This document shows, one piece after another, positions 32,691 to 41,734 of a stretch of DNA of 64,000 nucleotides. A program made the translations under genes and the position numbers. A model generated the notes under the pieces. It did not search any database. It was not told the origin of the DNA and worked only from the letters and a program-made list of their open reading frames with translations. Every line of letters starts with the position of its first letter. The stretch's first letter is position 1. The stretch is taken from contig NZ_QZFU01000036.1 in NCBI RefSeq assembly GCF_003598715.1, forward strand, positions 434,001 to 498,000, given 5' to 3'. Source of the stretch: Nocardia panacis. Its GTDB lineage: Bacteria; Actinomycetota; Actinomycetes; Mycobacteriales; Mycobacteriaceae.

Positions 32691-33422
32691 GTGCGCACCG
32701 CTGCCACCCTCGTCCTGCATCCGCGCATGCTGCGCGTCCTCGTAGCGGCCACCGCCAGCGGGCGGGGTCCGCGCGCGATCAATGCCGACGCGGTGGCCGG
32801 GTACACCGATCCGGCCACCGGGCGCGGCGCGTACGCGGTGGCCGACGGGGTCGGCGATCATCTGCTCGCGGCGCGGGCGGCCCGCACCGCGGCGACGATC
32901 GCGGCGCGGGCGGCCGCCACGGCGGGCGCGCAGGTCGGCATTCTCGCCGCGCAGCAGGAACTGCTGCGCGAATTCCCGGAGCCCGAGGCGGATTGCGTCC
33001 TGGTAGTCGCCGCCGTGCCCGCCGCGCCCGGTCCGGATGGCCCGACCGATATCGCCTGGGTGGGCGACTGCCGGGCCTACCGCTGGAACGGCCGTGTGCT
33101 GCACCAACTCACCACCGACCACACCGTCGGCGAGTATTTTCGATCACAGGGCATTGCCGCCGCGCCCCGGATGGATCACGTGGTGACCACCTCCGCCCGC
33201 ACCGCGCCGCCGGACCGTATCGGTCGCGCGAGCACCGGCTCCAGCCGGGGCAGGTTGCTGCTCGCCACCGACGGGATCGTCCGTCGACTCACCATGGCCG
33301 AGTTGAAATCCGCACTCGCCGAGGGCCTTACGCCGCAGGATACGGCGAACGCACTGGTGCGCCGCGCCTTGCGCGCGGCAGGCACCGACAATGCCACCGC
33401 CTACCTCGTCGACGGCCGATAG
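32691..33422 (+). CDS. PP2C-type protein phosphatase
   Basis: A 243-residue PP2C-like phosphatase. RGPRAINADAV and GAYAVADGVGDH correspond to the first metal motifs (NxD, ADGVG), IAWVGDCRAYRW is the GDSRAY motif with Cys for Ser, and LLLATDGIVRRL and GTDNATAYLV are the last two. All metal-binding aspartates are present, so activity is plausible. It has no receptor or membrane part. GTG at 32691 follows AGGAG. It would oppose Ser/Thr kinases; one lies at 51794. Confidence 0.8.
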   Translation: MRTAATLVLHPRMLRVLVAATASGRGPRAINADAVAGYTDPATGRGAYAVADGVGDHLLAARAARTAATIAARAAATAGAQVGILAAQQELLREFPEPEADCVLVVAAVPAAPGPDGPTDIAWVGDCRAYRWNGRVLHQLTTDHTVGEYFRSQGIAAAPRMDHVVTTSARTAPPDRIGRASTGSSRGRLLLATDGIVRRLTMAELKSALAEGLTPQDTANALVRRALRAAGTDNATAYLVDGR

Positions 33423-33424
33423 CC

Positions 33425-33454
33425 CACGCCGGTTACGAATAGCCGACCGGCGTG
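33425..33454 (+). terminator. terminator hairpin after the PP2C gene
   Basis: CACGCCGGT (33425-33433) pairs perfectly with ACCGGCGTG (33446-33454) around a 12-base loop, starting three bases past the stop codon and followed by TAAAT. Confidence 0.6.
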
Positions 33455-33459
33455 TAAAT

Positions 33460-33547
33460 CCCCGAATTCGGGGTGGCACTGTTATAGCCGGCGCAAATTG
33501 TCACGATGGTTCCCAGCCGTGAGAGGGTGCTAATTTTCGAACCATCG
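33460..33547. promoter_or_regulatory. palindrome and long hairpin in the GT2 leader region
   Basis: CCCCGAATTCGGGG (33460-33473) is a perfect 14-bp palindrome. Further on, CGATGGTTC (33504-33512) pairs with GAACCATCG (33539-33547) over a 26-base loop, shortly before the glycosyltransferase gene. They may be an operator and a structured leader; no regulator is adjacent. Confidence 0.35.
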
Positions 33548-33599
33548 CTGTTTCACAGGGGCTTGCGGCAGAACCCTTGGGCGATGACAAGGAGGTTCG

Positions 33600-34502
33600 G
33601 TGCCCGAGTTCGAAGGCGCCCCACGACGACCCGACCTGGTTTCGGTCGTAATTCCCGTATACAACGGACTCCCATTGCTGGATGTGCAGTTGGAAGGTCT
33701 CGCGGCGCAGGACTACCAGGATTCCTTCGAGGTGATCATCAGCGACAACGGATCCACCGACGGTCTGCGCCAACATCTCGCGAACCATCCGCTGCGCGAA
33801 AAGCTGTGCCTGCGCCATATCGACGCCTCCGATGCCAAGGGCGCACCGCACGCACGCAATGCCGGCGCGGCTGCGGCCGACGGCGATTTCCTCGCCTTCA
33901 CCGACCAGGACGATCGCGTGTATCCCGGCTGGTTGCGCGGATTGGTCGAGGCCGCAGCCGAATTCGACGCGGTCGGCGGACCCATCGAGGTGCACTCGCT
34001 CAATAGCCCGAAGGTCGCCAAATGGCGGCCATGCCCGGCCCCCGACCAGCGCTTTCCCTCGCACTACCGCTATTTCGCGCACGGCAACAATATGGCCATG
34101 TGGCGCACCACCTTCGAGAAGGTCGGCGGTTTCGACGAGAATATGCTCGCCGGTGACGACCTCGATATTTCCTGGATGATCGAGGAGGCGGGCCTCACCC
34201 TCGGACATACCCCCGAAGCGATGGTGGCCTATCGCCTGCGCACGACATTGCCCGAGGCACTGCGTCAGGCAATCGGCTACGGACGCACCCAGGTCGATGT
34301 GTATGCCAAACACCGACCGAATGGCTGCCCGCCATATCCGAAAAGGGCGACTCTGATCACGCTCGCGGCCACAGTGTTCTGCAATCCGCTTTTCTTTTTC
34401 GTGCGCCCGTGGGTGCCGACCGGACTGTGGGCACTGCACGCCGGAATTCTCATCGGCAGAATTCAGGGATCGATTCGCCTGCGCACAATGGACTATCTCT
34501 GA
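33600..34502 (+). CDS. family 2 glycosyltransferase
   Basis: A 300-residue GT2 enzyme. VSVVIPVYNGLPLLDVQLEGL opens the GT-A fold, IISDNGSTDG follows, and DQDDRVYPGWL carries the metal-binding DxD-like motif; GGFDENMLAGDDLDISW is the acceptor region. A hydrophobic C-terminal segment (about 255-285) may touch the membrane. GTG at 33600 has an excellent AAGGAGG. Its stop is two bases from the start of the next gene, so it forms an operon with a secreted FAD oxidase; the sugar acceptor is unknown. Confidence 0.85.
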   Translation: MPEFEGAPRRPDLVSVVIPVYNGLPLLDVQLEGLAAQDYQDSFEVIISDNGSTDGLRQHLANHPLREKLCLRHIDASDAKGAPHARNAGAAAADGDFLAFTDQDDRVYPGWLRGLVEAAAEFDAVGGPIEVHSLNSPKVAKWRPCPAPDQRFPSHYRYFAHGNNMAMWRTTFEKVGGFDENMLAGDDLDISWMIEEAGLTLGHTPEAMVAYRLRTTLPEALRQAIGYGRTQVDVYAKHRPNGCPPYPKRATLITLAATVFCNPLFFFVRPWVPTGLWALHAGILIGRIQGSIRLRTMDYL

Positions 34503-34504
34503 AG

Positions 34505-36004
34505 ATGCCGATGCGCAGGCGCACATTTCTCGCCGCGGCCGCGGGCGCGCTCGCGTTGAGCGCGCCGATAGCGCATGCCGAATCCCCGCGACACGGCTAC
34601 AACCGCCGCTTCCTCGCCCGCCCGGACCGGCTGCACATCCCCTCCGATACCACGGAATTGCTCGACGCACTGGCCCGATCGGTGCGCGAGGATCTGCGCG
34701 TCGCGGTCCGCTCGGGCGGACACTGCTTCGAGGATTTCGTCGACAGCCCGGACACCAAGTCGCTCATCGATCTCCAGTCGCTGAACCGGATCGACTGGGA
34801 CACCGAGCATCGCGCCTTCTCGATCGGTGCGGGCGCGACCCTGGACACCGTCTACACCGGACTGTCCAAATGGGGTGTGACCATTCCCGGCGGCATCTGC
34901 AAGGGTGTCGGCGCGGGCGGCCATATCACCGGTGGCGGATACGGCCCGCTGTCACGGCGGCACGGGCTGGTCGCCGACCACCTGTACGGGGTGGAGGTGG
35001 CGACGGTGAACGCGCGCGGCGAGGTCGCACTCACCGTCGCGACCAAGGACGGCCCGCACCGCGACCTCTGGTGGGCGCACACCGGCGGCGGTGGCGGCAA
35101 TTTCGGCGTGGTGACCCGATTCCTGCTGCGCGCACCGGATTCCGACGGCGCCGACCCACGCACCGCGCTGCCCCGCCCGACCGGGACGGTGCTGGTGGCG
35201 CAGTTGCTGCTGCCGCGTCCACTGGCCACCGAGGATTCGTTCGTGCGGCTGGTCGGCAACTATCTCGACTTCCACCACCGCCACAGCGCGCCCGGCAATC
35301 GCTTCGCCGGACTCTATGCCCGACTCATCCTGCGCCCGCTGGTCGAGAGCCTGGCCGATATGTTGATCTTCCTGCACAGCGACGAACCGGACGCCGCCGC
35401 CCTGCTGGCGGAATTCCTCGCGACCGTCACCGACGGTGTCTTCCCTGCTCCGCCGCGACTGCCCACCGCACGGGTCTCCTATCTCGACAGCGTCGACCGG
35501 TACTACGCGGCGCCGCCCGTGAATCCGGCGCGGGTCAAGATCAAGACAGCGCTGCTGCGCCAACCGTATTCGCCGGAGCAACTGCGAGTCCTCTACCGGG
35601 CCATCACCGATCCGGGCATCATGGGCGAAACCTTCGTGGAGTTCGCCCCTTTCGGCGGCGCGATCAATGCCGTCGCCTCGGACGCCACCGCGATGCCCGC
35701 ACGGGACGTGTTCATGAAGATGCTCATCCACGCCGCCTGGTCCGATCCCGCGGCCGACGACCGATTCATCGCCTGGGCGCGCGACACCTATCGCGAGATC
35801 TACCGCGACACCGGCGGGGTGCCCGTACACGACGACCGCAACGGCGGCAGCTACATCAACTATCCGGATCCCGACCTGGCCGATTCCACAACCCCCTGGC
35901 ACGAGTTCTACTACCGCGACAATTACCCGCGCCTGCAGCAGGTCAAGGCCGAGTGGGATCCGAAAAACCGCTTCCGCCACAACCTTTCGATCACCCTGCC
36001 CTGA
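34505..36004 (+). CDS. Tat-exported bicovalent FAD oxidase (BBE-like)
   Basis: A 499-residue berberine-bridge-enzyme-type oxidoreductase. MRRRTFLAAAAGALALSAPIAHA is a Tat signal (RRTFL). RSGGHCFEDF holds the histidine and GGICKGVGAGGH the cysteine that together bind FAD at two points in this family. The C-terminus DPKNRFRHNLSI is the BBE motif. It should oxidise a sugar or alcohol with oxygen outside the cytoplasm. ATG at 34505 or 34511; the upstream gene is a glycosyltransferase, so a carbohydrate substrate is attractive but unproven. Confidence 0.85.
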   Translation: MPMRRRTFLAAAAGALALSAPIAHAESPRHGYNRRFLARPDRLHIPSDTTELLDALARSVREDLRVAVRSGGHCFEDFVDSPDTKSLIDLQSLNRIDWDTEHRAFSIGAGATLDTVYTGLSKWGVTIPGGICKGVGAGGHITGGGYGPLSRRHGLVADHLYGVEVATVNARGEVALTVATKDGPHRDLWWAHTGGGGGNFGVVTRFLLRAPDSDGADPRTALPRPTGTVLVAQLLLPRPLATEDSFVRLVGNYLDFHHRHSAPGNRFAGLYARLILRPLVESLADMLIFLHSDEPDAAALLAEFLATVTDGVFPAPPRLPTARVSYLDSVDRYYAAPPVNPARVKIKTALLRQPYSPEQLRVLYRAITDPGIMGETFVEFAPFGGAINAVASDATAMPARDVFMKMLIHAAWSDPAADDRFIAWARDTYREIYRDTGGVPVHDDRNGGSYINYPDPDLADSTTPWHEFYYRDNYPRLQQVKAEWDPKNRFRHNLSITLP

Positions 36005-36078
36005 TCGCCACTCGGCGAACGAACCTAGGTCGGCAATCCGACGGCCCGCTCGCCGCTGCGCCGCTGCGCCGCTGCTGA

Positions 36079-36216
36079 ATCACCACGGCCGCCACCAGCA
36101 GCGACCTGGTCAGCCTCGGCGCGGCCACCTTCGCACTGGAGGGCTTCCTCGCCGACCGGGAGACCTTCGGCTCCATCGCCGCATGGCGCGCCACCCGAAC
36201 CACGATCACCCCGTGA
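36079..36216 (+). pseudogene. possible gene remnant (45 codons, no start)
   Basis: Between a TGA at 36076 and a TGA at 36214 one frame reads as normal protein (SSDLVSLGAATFALEGFLAD is part of it), with GC-rich third positions and no low-complexity bias, but it has no start codon. A GCCGCTGC-type triplicate (about 36050-36076) precedes it. It could be the tail of a deleted gene; I do not recognise it. Confidence 0.25.
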
Positions 36217-36236
36217 CCCACCGGTATGTTGCGGAC

Positions 36237-37430
36237 ATGGCCAAGCTGGGATACCCCGTCGTCGCCGCGCTCGTCGCCCTCACCCTCGCGGCGGGCACCG
36301 CCTCGGCGGACTCGTTCTACACGGCGCAGGCGAACCGGATCGCGGGCGAGCACGGTTCGATCATCCGGAGCCAATCACTCGACGGCGATCCGGCCCTGCC
36401 CGGCGCACGCAACTACCTGGTGCTGTACCGCTCGGTCGACCTGCAGGGCCGCACCGTAGCCGTCTCCGGCACCCTGGCCGTCCCGGAAGGCTCCCCGCCG
36501 CAGGGCGGTTGGCCGCTCATCTCCTTCGCCCACGGCACCACGGGCGTCGCCGATGCCTGCGCACCCTCCCGCGACACCGGCCCCGACTACCCTTCCCACG
36601 ACTACACCTCCGGCGTGCGCCGCACCCAGGCCCGGTGGATCGCCGCCGGGTATGCCGTCGCCCAAACCGACTACCAGGGCCTGGGCACCGGCGGTCCGCA
36701 CGGCTACCTCATCGGCGAGACCGAACAGCGCGCCGTCGCCGATATGGCGTTGGCGGCCAGGCGAATCGATGCGAATATCGGCGACCGCTGGATCGCCATG
36801 GGCCACTCCCAGGGCGGTCAGGCCGCACTGTTCACCGACGCCCGGGCCCAGCAGTGGGCTCCCGAACTGCGTCTGCTCGGCGCGGTGGCCCTCGCCCCCG
36901 CCTCCCATCAGGGCTTAGCACTTCAGGCCGGTCAGCTCGGCGCGGCCACCGGGAGCAGCGGCGCCATCGCGGCGCTCACCGGCGGCGGCGCGACACCTTT
37001 CATCCCCCTCATCGTGCGCGGCGCGCAGACAGCCGCCCCGATCGATCCGGCCCGCTTCCTCACCCCGCGCGCCCAAGAGTTGCTCCCCCTCGCCAACACC
37101 TACTGCATAGGCGACCTGCGCGACGCCGACAAGTGGGGCGGACTGCCCGGCGGCGAGGTCTTCGCCCCCACCGCGGACATGTCGGCATTCCTCGACGTGC
37201 TGGCCCAGAACGATCCCAGCGGACTGACTTTCCCACAGCCCGTACTCGTCCTGCAGGGCCGCGCCGACACCACGATCCCGGCCGTGGCCACCGACGCCAT
37301 GGTCGCCCAGCAGCGCGCGGCCGGTCAGCCCGTCGACTATCGCACCTACCAGGGCGTCGACCACCGAGGCGTACTCGACGCCTCGTTCGCCGACACCCTG
37401 GCCTGGGTCAACGCCCGATTCGGGCGCTAG
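36237..37430 (+). CDS. secreted alpha/beta-hydrolase, lipase-like
   Basis: A 397-residue protein with a signal peptide (PVVAALVALTLAAGTASADS) and a secretory-lipase-like hydrolase domain. The nucleophile elbow is GHSQGGQAAL, the oxyanion region SFAHGTTGVADACAP, and VLQGRADTTIPAVAT and YQGVDHRGV supply the acid and histidine. It probably hydrolyses lipid or ester substrates outside the cell. ATG at 36237 is chosen for the signal peptide; no clear ribosome binding site. The end overlaps the convergent GT87 gene by 23 bases. Confidence 0.8.
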   Translation: MAKLGYPVVAALVALTLAAGTASADSFYTAQANRIAGEHGSIIRSQSLDGDPALPGARNYLVLYRSVDLQGRTVAVSGTLAVPEGSPPQGGWPLISFAHGTTGVADACAPSRDTGPDYPSHDYTSGVRRTQARWIAAGYAVAQTDYQGLGTGGPHGYLIGETEQRAVADMALAARRIDANIGDRWIAMGHSQGGQAALFTDARAQQWAPELRLLGAVALAPASHQGLALQAGQLGAATGSSGAIAALTGGGATPFIPLIVRGAQTAAPIDPARFLTPRAQELLPLANTYCIGDLRDADKWGGLPGGEVFAPTADMSAFLDVLAQNDPSGLTFPQPVLVLQGRADTTIPAVATDAMVAQQRAAGQPVDYRTYQGVDHRGVLDASFADTLAWVNARFGR

Positions 37431-38712
37431 GCCCCGGCGCGTTGGGACGCAGCACCGCCAAGCTGCCGATCAACACCGCGGCCAGACCGATCAGCGTGTA
37501 GGAGTTGCCGACCAGGAATTGCAGCGCGGTCCAGTCGAACTCGCGCCCCATCGTCTGCGGGACGAACCAGATGAGCCCCTGCGGCACCAGCGGCAGATCC
37601 GTATCCCACGAGCCGATCGCATCCACCTGCATCGGATAGGCGAACATCAACAGCAGCACCGCGACAGGCAAGGCGACGCGCAGGACCTGATTGCGCAGCG
37701 CGAGCACCGCCCACATGACGGCAGGAATCACCCACACCCAGTAGTGCGTCCAGGACACCGGCGACACCAGCAGCGTCACACCGGCCGCCAAGACAATGCC
37801 GAGCATCTCGTCGCCGCGCTGCTGTGCCACGCGCGCCGCGGCCATACCGATCAGACCGAGAACGCCCGCGCCGATCAACCACGGCAGGTGATCGGTCCAC
37901 GTCGTCCACTGCAACCGACCGAAAACGCCATTGAGCGACTGGTTCTGCACATACGCGAATCCGATCCGATTCTGCTGCGCCACCGCCGTCGTCCAGAACT
38001 GCCACTGCTGCGCGGGTCGATACCAGAAGCCGATGGCCACCGTCACCGCGAACGCCGCCGTCGCCACCCCCGCGGCTTTGAATCGGCGGGTGATCAGCAG
38101 GTACACGATGAATACGGCGGGCGTCAGTTTGATCCCCGTCGCTATGCCGAGGAGAATGCCGCGATACCAGCGCCCCTGCGGAATCGCCAGATCCGCCAGC
38201 ACCATCGCCATCAGGATGATGCTCACCTGCCCGAACCGGAAGGTCTGCTGCACCGGTTCCAACCACAGCGCCACGCTGCCGATCGCCAGCGTCGCCGCCA
38301 GCAGACCCGGACTGTTCTTGAAGCGCAGCAAACGTCCCGAACACCACACGCTCGCGTAGAGCGCGAACAGGGTGATGATCGTGGCCCCGGTCCCCACCTC
38401 CGTGATCGGGAATCGCGCCAACTCCGCGCAGATCCAGGCCGCGAACACCGGATACAGGAATGGGAGATACAGCGGTCCGCGCTCGGTGTACAACTGCTCC
38501 GGATGCAATGCGGCCGCCTTACCGCCCCACATGTACACCTGGAGATCGATCTGATGCCAGTACACATCCCAGTTGGGCCGCAGCAACAGCAGCCAAACAG
38601 CTATGGATAGCGTTGTACCGGCGATCGCCAACAATAGAACAGTTCGTGCAGGCCAACCGCGTGCGCGTGCGGGCGCGGCGGGTGGCTCTGTCGCCGGTGC
38701 GACAGTAACCAT
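37408..38712 (-). CDS. GT87-family polyprenol-phosphate mannosyltransferase-like
   Basis: A 434-residue membrane protein with about 10-12 helices of the GT87 (DUF2029) family, which in mycobacteria adds alpha-1,2-mannose to lipoarabinomannan precursors. DLQVYMWGGKAA near residue 57 carries the periplasmic acidic residue, FRFGQVSIILMAMVLAD and GIKLTPAVFIVYLL are family-typical. A paralogue of similar layout lies at 46781. ATG at 38712. No other cell-wall genes are adjacent except a distant mraY. Confidence 0.8.
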   Translation of the reverse strand: MVTVAPATEPPAAPARARGWPARTVLLLAIAGTTLSIAVWLLLLRPNWDVYWHQIDLQVYMWGGKAAALHPEQLYTERGPLYLPFLYPVFAAWICAELARFPITEVGTGATIITLFALYASVWCSGRLLRFKNSPGLLAATLAIGSVALWLEPVQQTFRFGQVSIILMAMVLADLAIPQGRWYRGILLGIATGIKLTPAVFIVYLLITRRFKAAGVATAAFAVTVAIGFWYRPAQQWQFWTTAVAQQNRIGFAYVQNQSLNGVFGRLQWTTWTDHLPWLIGAGVLGLIGMAAARVAQQRGDEMLGIVLAAGVTLLVSPVSWTHYWVWVIPAVMWAVLALRNQVLRVALPVAVLLLMFAYPMQVDAIGSWDTDLPLVPQGLIWFVPQTMGREFDWTALQFLVGNSYTLIGLAAVLIGSLAVLRPNAPGPSARIGR

Positions 38713-39245
38713 CGATTCGATTCCTTCATCAGGTTGCAGCAGAACGCATCACGCGAATCCCCTGAATCGCCATCTGCCCGGAAGGCGACGCAGGACAACG
38801 GATTTCAGAAAACGAGAACGCCGAAAGGCGGCGACGCACCAGCGACCGCGGCCTTGCAAGCCCGAACGAATATCAACCGTGTCGGCATAATTCAGCGTCC
38901 CTCATCACTGTCCAACATCTCGACAAGAGACAAACGCTATCACGCGGCGAACCCGTGCGCCGCGCCGCTATTTCCACAGTTGGCCCGCGCTCTCGGGGGT
39001 GAGCAGGTCGAAGCACCCGCTCGACCAGGGTCGTTGGGAGGATAGCCGAGGATCCCGGACATAGGCCAACGCCGCGGTGCGAATCACGGCCCCACCATAC
39101 GCAGGTACGACCCGAGGACCGTCCGTCCGGTATCCACTCGCGCGGGGCGATCAACGAAACACGGTCGCGCCGAACGGAAGTCGCATCGCTAGCATCTCCC
39201 CCGACAGAAGATTCGACCGCCACCGAGCACAGGAAGGGGGCGCGC
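38713..39245. other. 533-base non-coding gap
   Basis: I see no tRNA, riboswitch or convincing gene. The open frames here are short, rich in Arg/Cys/Ser and have no ribosome binding sites. AT content is slightly higher near 38870-38960. The right end carries AGGAAGGGGG, the ribosome binding site for mraY. Confidence 0.45.
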
Positions 39246-40322
39246 ATGCGGCAGATCCTGTTCGCGGCGTTCATCGCGCTCGCCGTCTCGATCACGTTGA
39301 CACCGTTGTTGATCAAGCTGTTCACCCGTCAGGGGTTCGGGCAGGAGATCCGGGTGGACGGCCCGGAAAGCCATCAGGCCAAACGCGGCACGCCCACCAT
39401 GGGCGGTATCGCCATCCTGGTCGGCATGTGGGCGGGCTATTTGGGCGCGCACGCGGTGGGGTTGCGCTATGACGGGAATAGACCGTCGGCCTCCGGGCTG
39501 CTGGTGCTCGGCCTGGCGAGCGCGCTGGGTGTGGTCGGCTTCCTCGACGATTTCATCAAACTGCGCAAACAGCGCAATCTGGGGTTGAGCGCAACGGGCA
39601 AACTGATCGGCCAGTTCGGCGCGGCGATCATCTTCGGCATTCTGGCACTGCGGTTTCCGGGACAGACGGGTCTGACGCCGGGCAGCAAGCACCTGTCGAT
39701 CGTCCGCGATATCGCGACGGTGTCCTTCGGGGTGATCGTCTTCCTGCTCGTTGTCTGCTTCCTGGTGCTGGCCTGGTCGAACGCGGTCAATATCACCGAC
39801 GGACTCGATGGGCTCGCGGCGGGATCGATGGGTATGGCGTTGGGCGCGTACATGATCATCACCTGCTGGCAGTACACGAATTCGTGCGCAAGCAGGCCGG
39901 GCGTCGGCTGCTACAACGTGCGCGACCCGCTGGACCTGGCGGTGGTGTGCGCGGCGGGCGCGGCGGCCTGTGTGGGCTTCCTGTGGTGGAATGCGGCCCC
40001 CGCCCGAATCTTCATGGGCGACACCGGATCGCTGGCGCTGGGCGGGCTGCTGGCGGGCCTGTCGGTGACCACGCGGACGGTGCTGCTCATGGTGGTCGTC
40101 GGTGCGGTGTTCGTCGCCGAGATCACCTCGGTGCTGTTGCAGATCATCGTGTTCCGCACCACCCGCAATCGACTGTTCAAGATGGCCCCGTTCCATCATC
40201 ATTTCGAGTTGAGCAAGTGGGCGGAAACGACTGTGATCATTCGGTTCTGGCTACTGGCGGGTGTGGCGGCCGCCGCGGGGTTGATGCTTTTCTACAGTGA
40301 GTATCTGGCGGCGATCGGGTAG
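39246..40322 (+). CDS. mraY: MraY-type phospho-MurNAc-pentapeptide transferase
   Basis: A 358-residue membrane enzyme of the MraY family, which attaches phospho-MurNAc-pentapeptide to undecaprenyl phosphate. TMGGIAIL, VGFLDDFIKLRKQRNLGLSA (the DDxxK motif), NAVNITDGLDGLA and the MAPFHHHFE loop are complete, so it should be active. It lies outside any division/cell-wall cluster: neighbours are a GT87 gene and a methyltransferase. Either it is a second copy or the dcw cluster is split. AGGAAGGGGG precedes the ATG. It abuts the convergent methyltransferase. Confidence 0.9.
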   Translation: MRQILFAAFIALAVSITLTPLLIKLFTRQGFGQEIRVDGPESHQAKRGTPTMGGIAILVGMWAGYLGAHAVGLRYDGNRPSASGLLVLGLASALGVVGFLDDFIKLRKQRNLGLSATGKLIGQFGAAIIFGILALRFPGQTGLTPGSKHLSIVRDIATVSFGVIVFLLVVCFLVLAWSNAVNITDGLDGLAAGSMGMALGAYMIITCWQYTNSCASRPGVGCYNVRDPLDLAVVCAAGAAACVGFLWWNAAPARIFMGDTGSLALGGLLAGLSVTTRTVLLMVVVGAVFVAEITSVLLQIIVFRTTRNRLFKMAPFHHHFELSKWAETTVIIRFWLLAGVAAAAGLMLFYSEYLAAIG

Positions 40323-40323
40323 G

Positions 40324-41088
40324 TCATGCCACCCTGGCGACACAGAACACGCGCCGGAACGGCAGCCAGGTGGCGCCATCGGCCCGCACGGGGTACGCGT
40401 CCCGAAGCATCGGCGCGAGCTGCGCGCGAAACTCCGCCCATCGCGCATCGTCGAGTGCGGCGCGCACGGGTCGCAGCGCGGTCCCGGTGACCCACTCCAG
40501 CACCGGGTCCGTCCCCGACAACCGCTGCAAATACGTTGTCTCCCAGGCATCCACCGCACATCCGACCCCGGCGAGCAGTTCGGCGTAGCCCGCGGGATCC
40601 AGCACCGCCCGCGGCTCGAGTATCCCGGAGGACCCCAACAACTCCCGCCACTGCGCCATCCCGGCCAGCTCGCGGATCGCCACATGTGAGGGCGCGTCGA
40701 AGTTGCCCGGCACCTGCCATGCCAACCAGGCCCCGGCCTGCAGCCATTTCACCCAGTCCACCAACAGCTCGGCGTGGCCGGGAACCCACTGCAGCACCGC
40801 GTTGCACACCACGACATCGGTGTCCGCCTCGGGCCGCCAATCCCGCACATCCCCCACCGCCGCATCGATCCCGTTCGCGAGGGCCGCCGACACCATCTCG
40901 GCCGACGAATCCAGCGCCGACAGCGCCGCGCCGGGCCATCGATCGCCCAGCGTGCGGGTCAGATTTCCGGGTCCGCACCCCAGGTCGACCACCCGCCGGG
41001 GCGACGCGGCCCCGACGCGTCGCACCAGGTCGAAGAATGGCCGGGCGCGCTCGTCGTCGAAGGCGAGGTACTGCTTCGGATCCCACAT
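40324..41088 (-). CDS. tam: trans-aconitate 2-methyltransferase
   Basis: A 254-residue SAM methyltransferase. MWDPKQYLAFDDERARPFFDLV is the signature N-terminus of Tam, followed by VVDLGCGPGNLTRTL (SAM site) and NAVLQWVPGHAELL. It methylates trans-aconitate, a spontaneous inhibitor of aconitase. GAAGGGAG lies about eight bases before the ATG, and a perfect 18-bp palindrome is 17 bases upstream of it, so transcription is probably controlled by a TetR-like protein. Confidence 0.85.
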   Translation of the reverse strand: MWDPKQYLAFDDERARPFFDLVRRVGAASPRRVVDLGCGPGNLTRTLGDRWPGAALSALDSSAEMVSAALANGIDAAVGDVRDWRPEADTDVVVCNAVLQWVPGHAELLVDWVKWLQAGAWLAWQVPGNFDAPSHVAIRELAGMAQWRELLGSSGILEPRAVLDPAGYAELLAGVGCAVDAWETTYLQRLSGTDPVLEWVTGTALRPVRAALDDARWAEFRAQLAPMLRDAYPVRADGATWLPFRRVFCVARVA

Positions 41089-41105
41089 GGTCGCACTCCC
41101 TTCAA

Positions 41106-41123
41106 ACAGTACGTACGTACTGT
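41106..41123. promoter_or_regulatory. 18-bp perfect palindrome upstream of tam
   Basis: ACAGTACGTACGTACTGT is its own reverse complement. It sits 17 bases before the tam start, where a repressor would block transcription. No regulator gene is adjacent, so the protein that binds must lie elsewhere. Confidence 0.6.
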
Positions 41124-41253
41124 ATTACTACCTCCCAAAGGCGGCAAGAGTGTAGTTGTGCCCACGAAAGGGCATTGATCTCACCGATGGGGTATGCGAG
41201 GCTCGGCGTGCCCCGATAGCGGGGAAATACAGTGTCGGAAGGGGTTATTCATT

Positions 41254-41667
41254 TTGTCTATCGCGAAAAGTGTTGCCGTGGCCGCCGGTGCGGCGGCGGC
41301 GCTCGCCCTGGCCGCGCCCGAGGCGGGCGCGTCGGTGACGCGCATCGATGTCGCCACCGGGCTGAGCTTCGGCAGTTCCGGATCGATCGGCACCGGCTGC
41401 TCCTACACGGTCACCGCGACCGCGCGGCCGGGTTCCTCGGTGGTCTTCCTCGACGAGGTCGACGGATTGCGCACCGACGCCACCTTCAAACCGGTCGGCC
41501 CCACCGCCGATGCCAACGGGAAGGCGAGCACCACCTGGACGCCCGCGAAGAAGGGTCAGCACAAGATCTGGGCGGCCGAATACATCTCGGGCGAGACCTA
41601 TTTCATGACCGCCGTCAACGTGGGGACCGGCCTCAACCTCGGCCCCCTGTGCTTCGTGCTGCCCTGA
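41254..41667 (+). CDS. secreted Ig-like-fold protein of unknown function
   Basis: A 137-residue protein with a signal peptide (SIAKSVAVAAGAAAALALAAPEAGA) and an all-beta, Ig-like remainder: SYTVTATARPGSSVVFLDEV, ASTTWTPAKKGQHKIWA. Two cysteines (in GCSYTV and LCFVLP) could form a disulfide. TTG at 41254 has GGAAGGGG upstream. Such proteins are common in Nocardia without known role. Confidence 0.65.
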   Translation: MSIAKSVAVAAGAAAALALAAPEAGASVTRIDVATGLSFGSSGSIGTGCSYTVTATARPGSSVVFLDEVDGLRTDATFKPVGPTADANGKASTTWTPAKKGQHKIWAAEYISGETYFMTAVNVGTGLNLGPLCFVLP

Positions 41668-41734
41668 TCATTTCCCCTCGGGTCGCCGACGCGGTCGTCC
41701 ATTCCGTCGCCATGACGCACTGGGCGGCCGCGCG

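Noticed and set aside
38873..39325. A 150-codon frame on the minus strand in the gap before mraY
   Set aside because: Unusual Cys/Arg/Ser content, overlaps the mraY start, no ribosome binding site and no recognisable fold.
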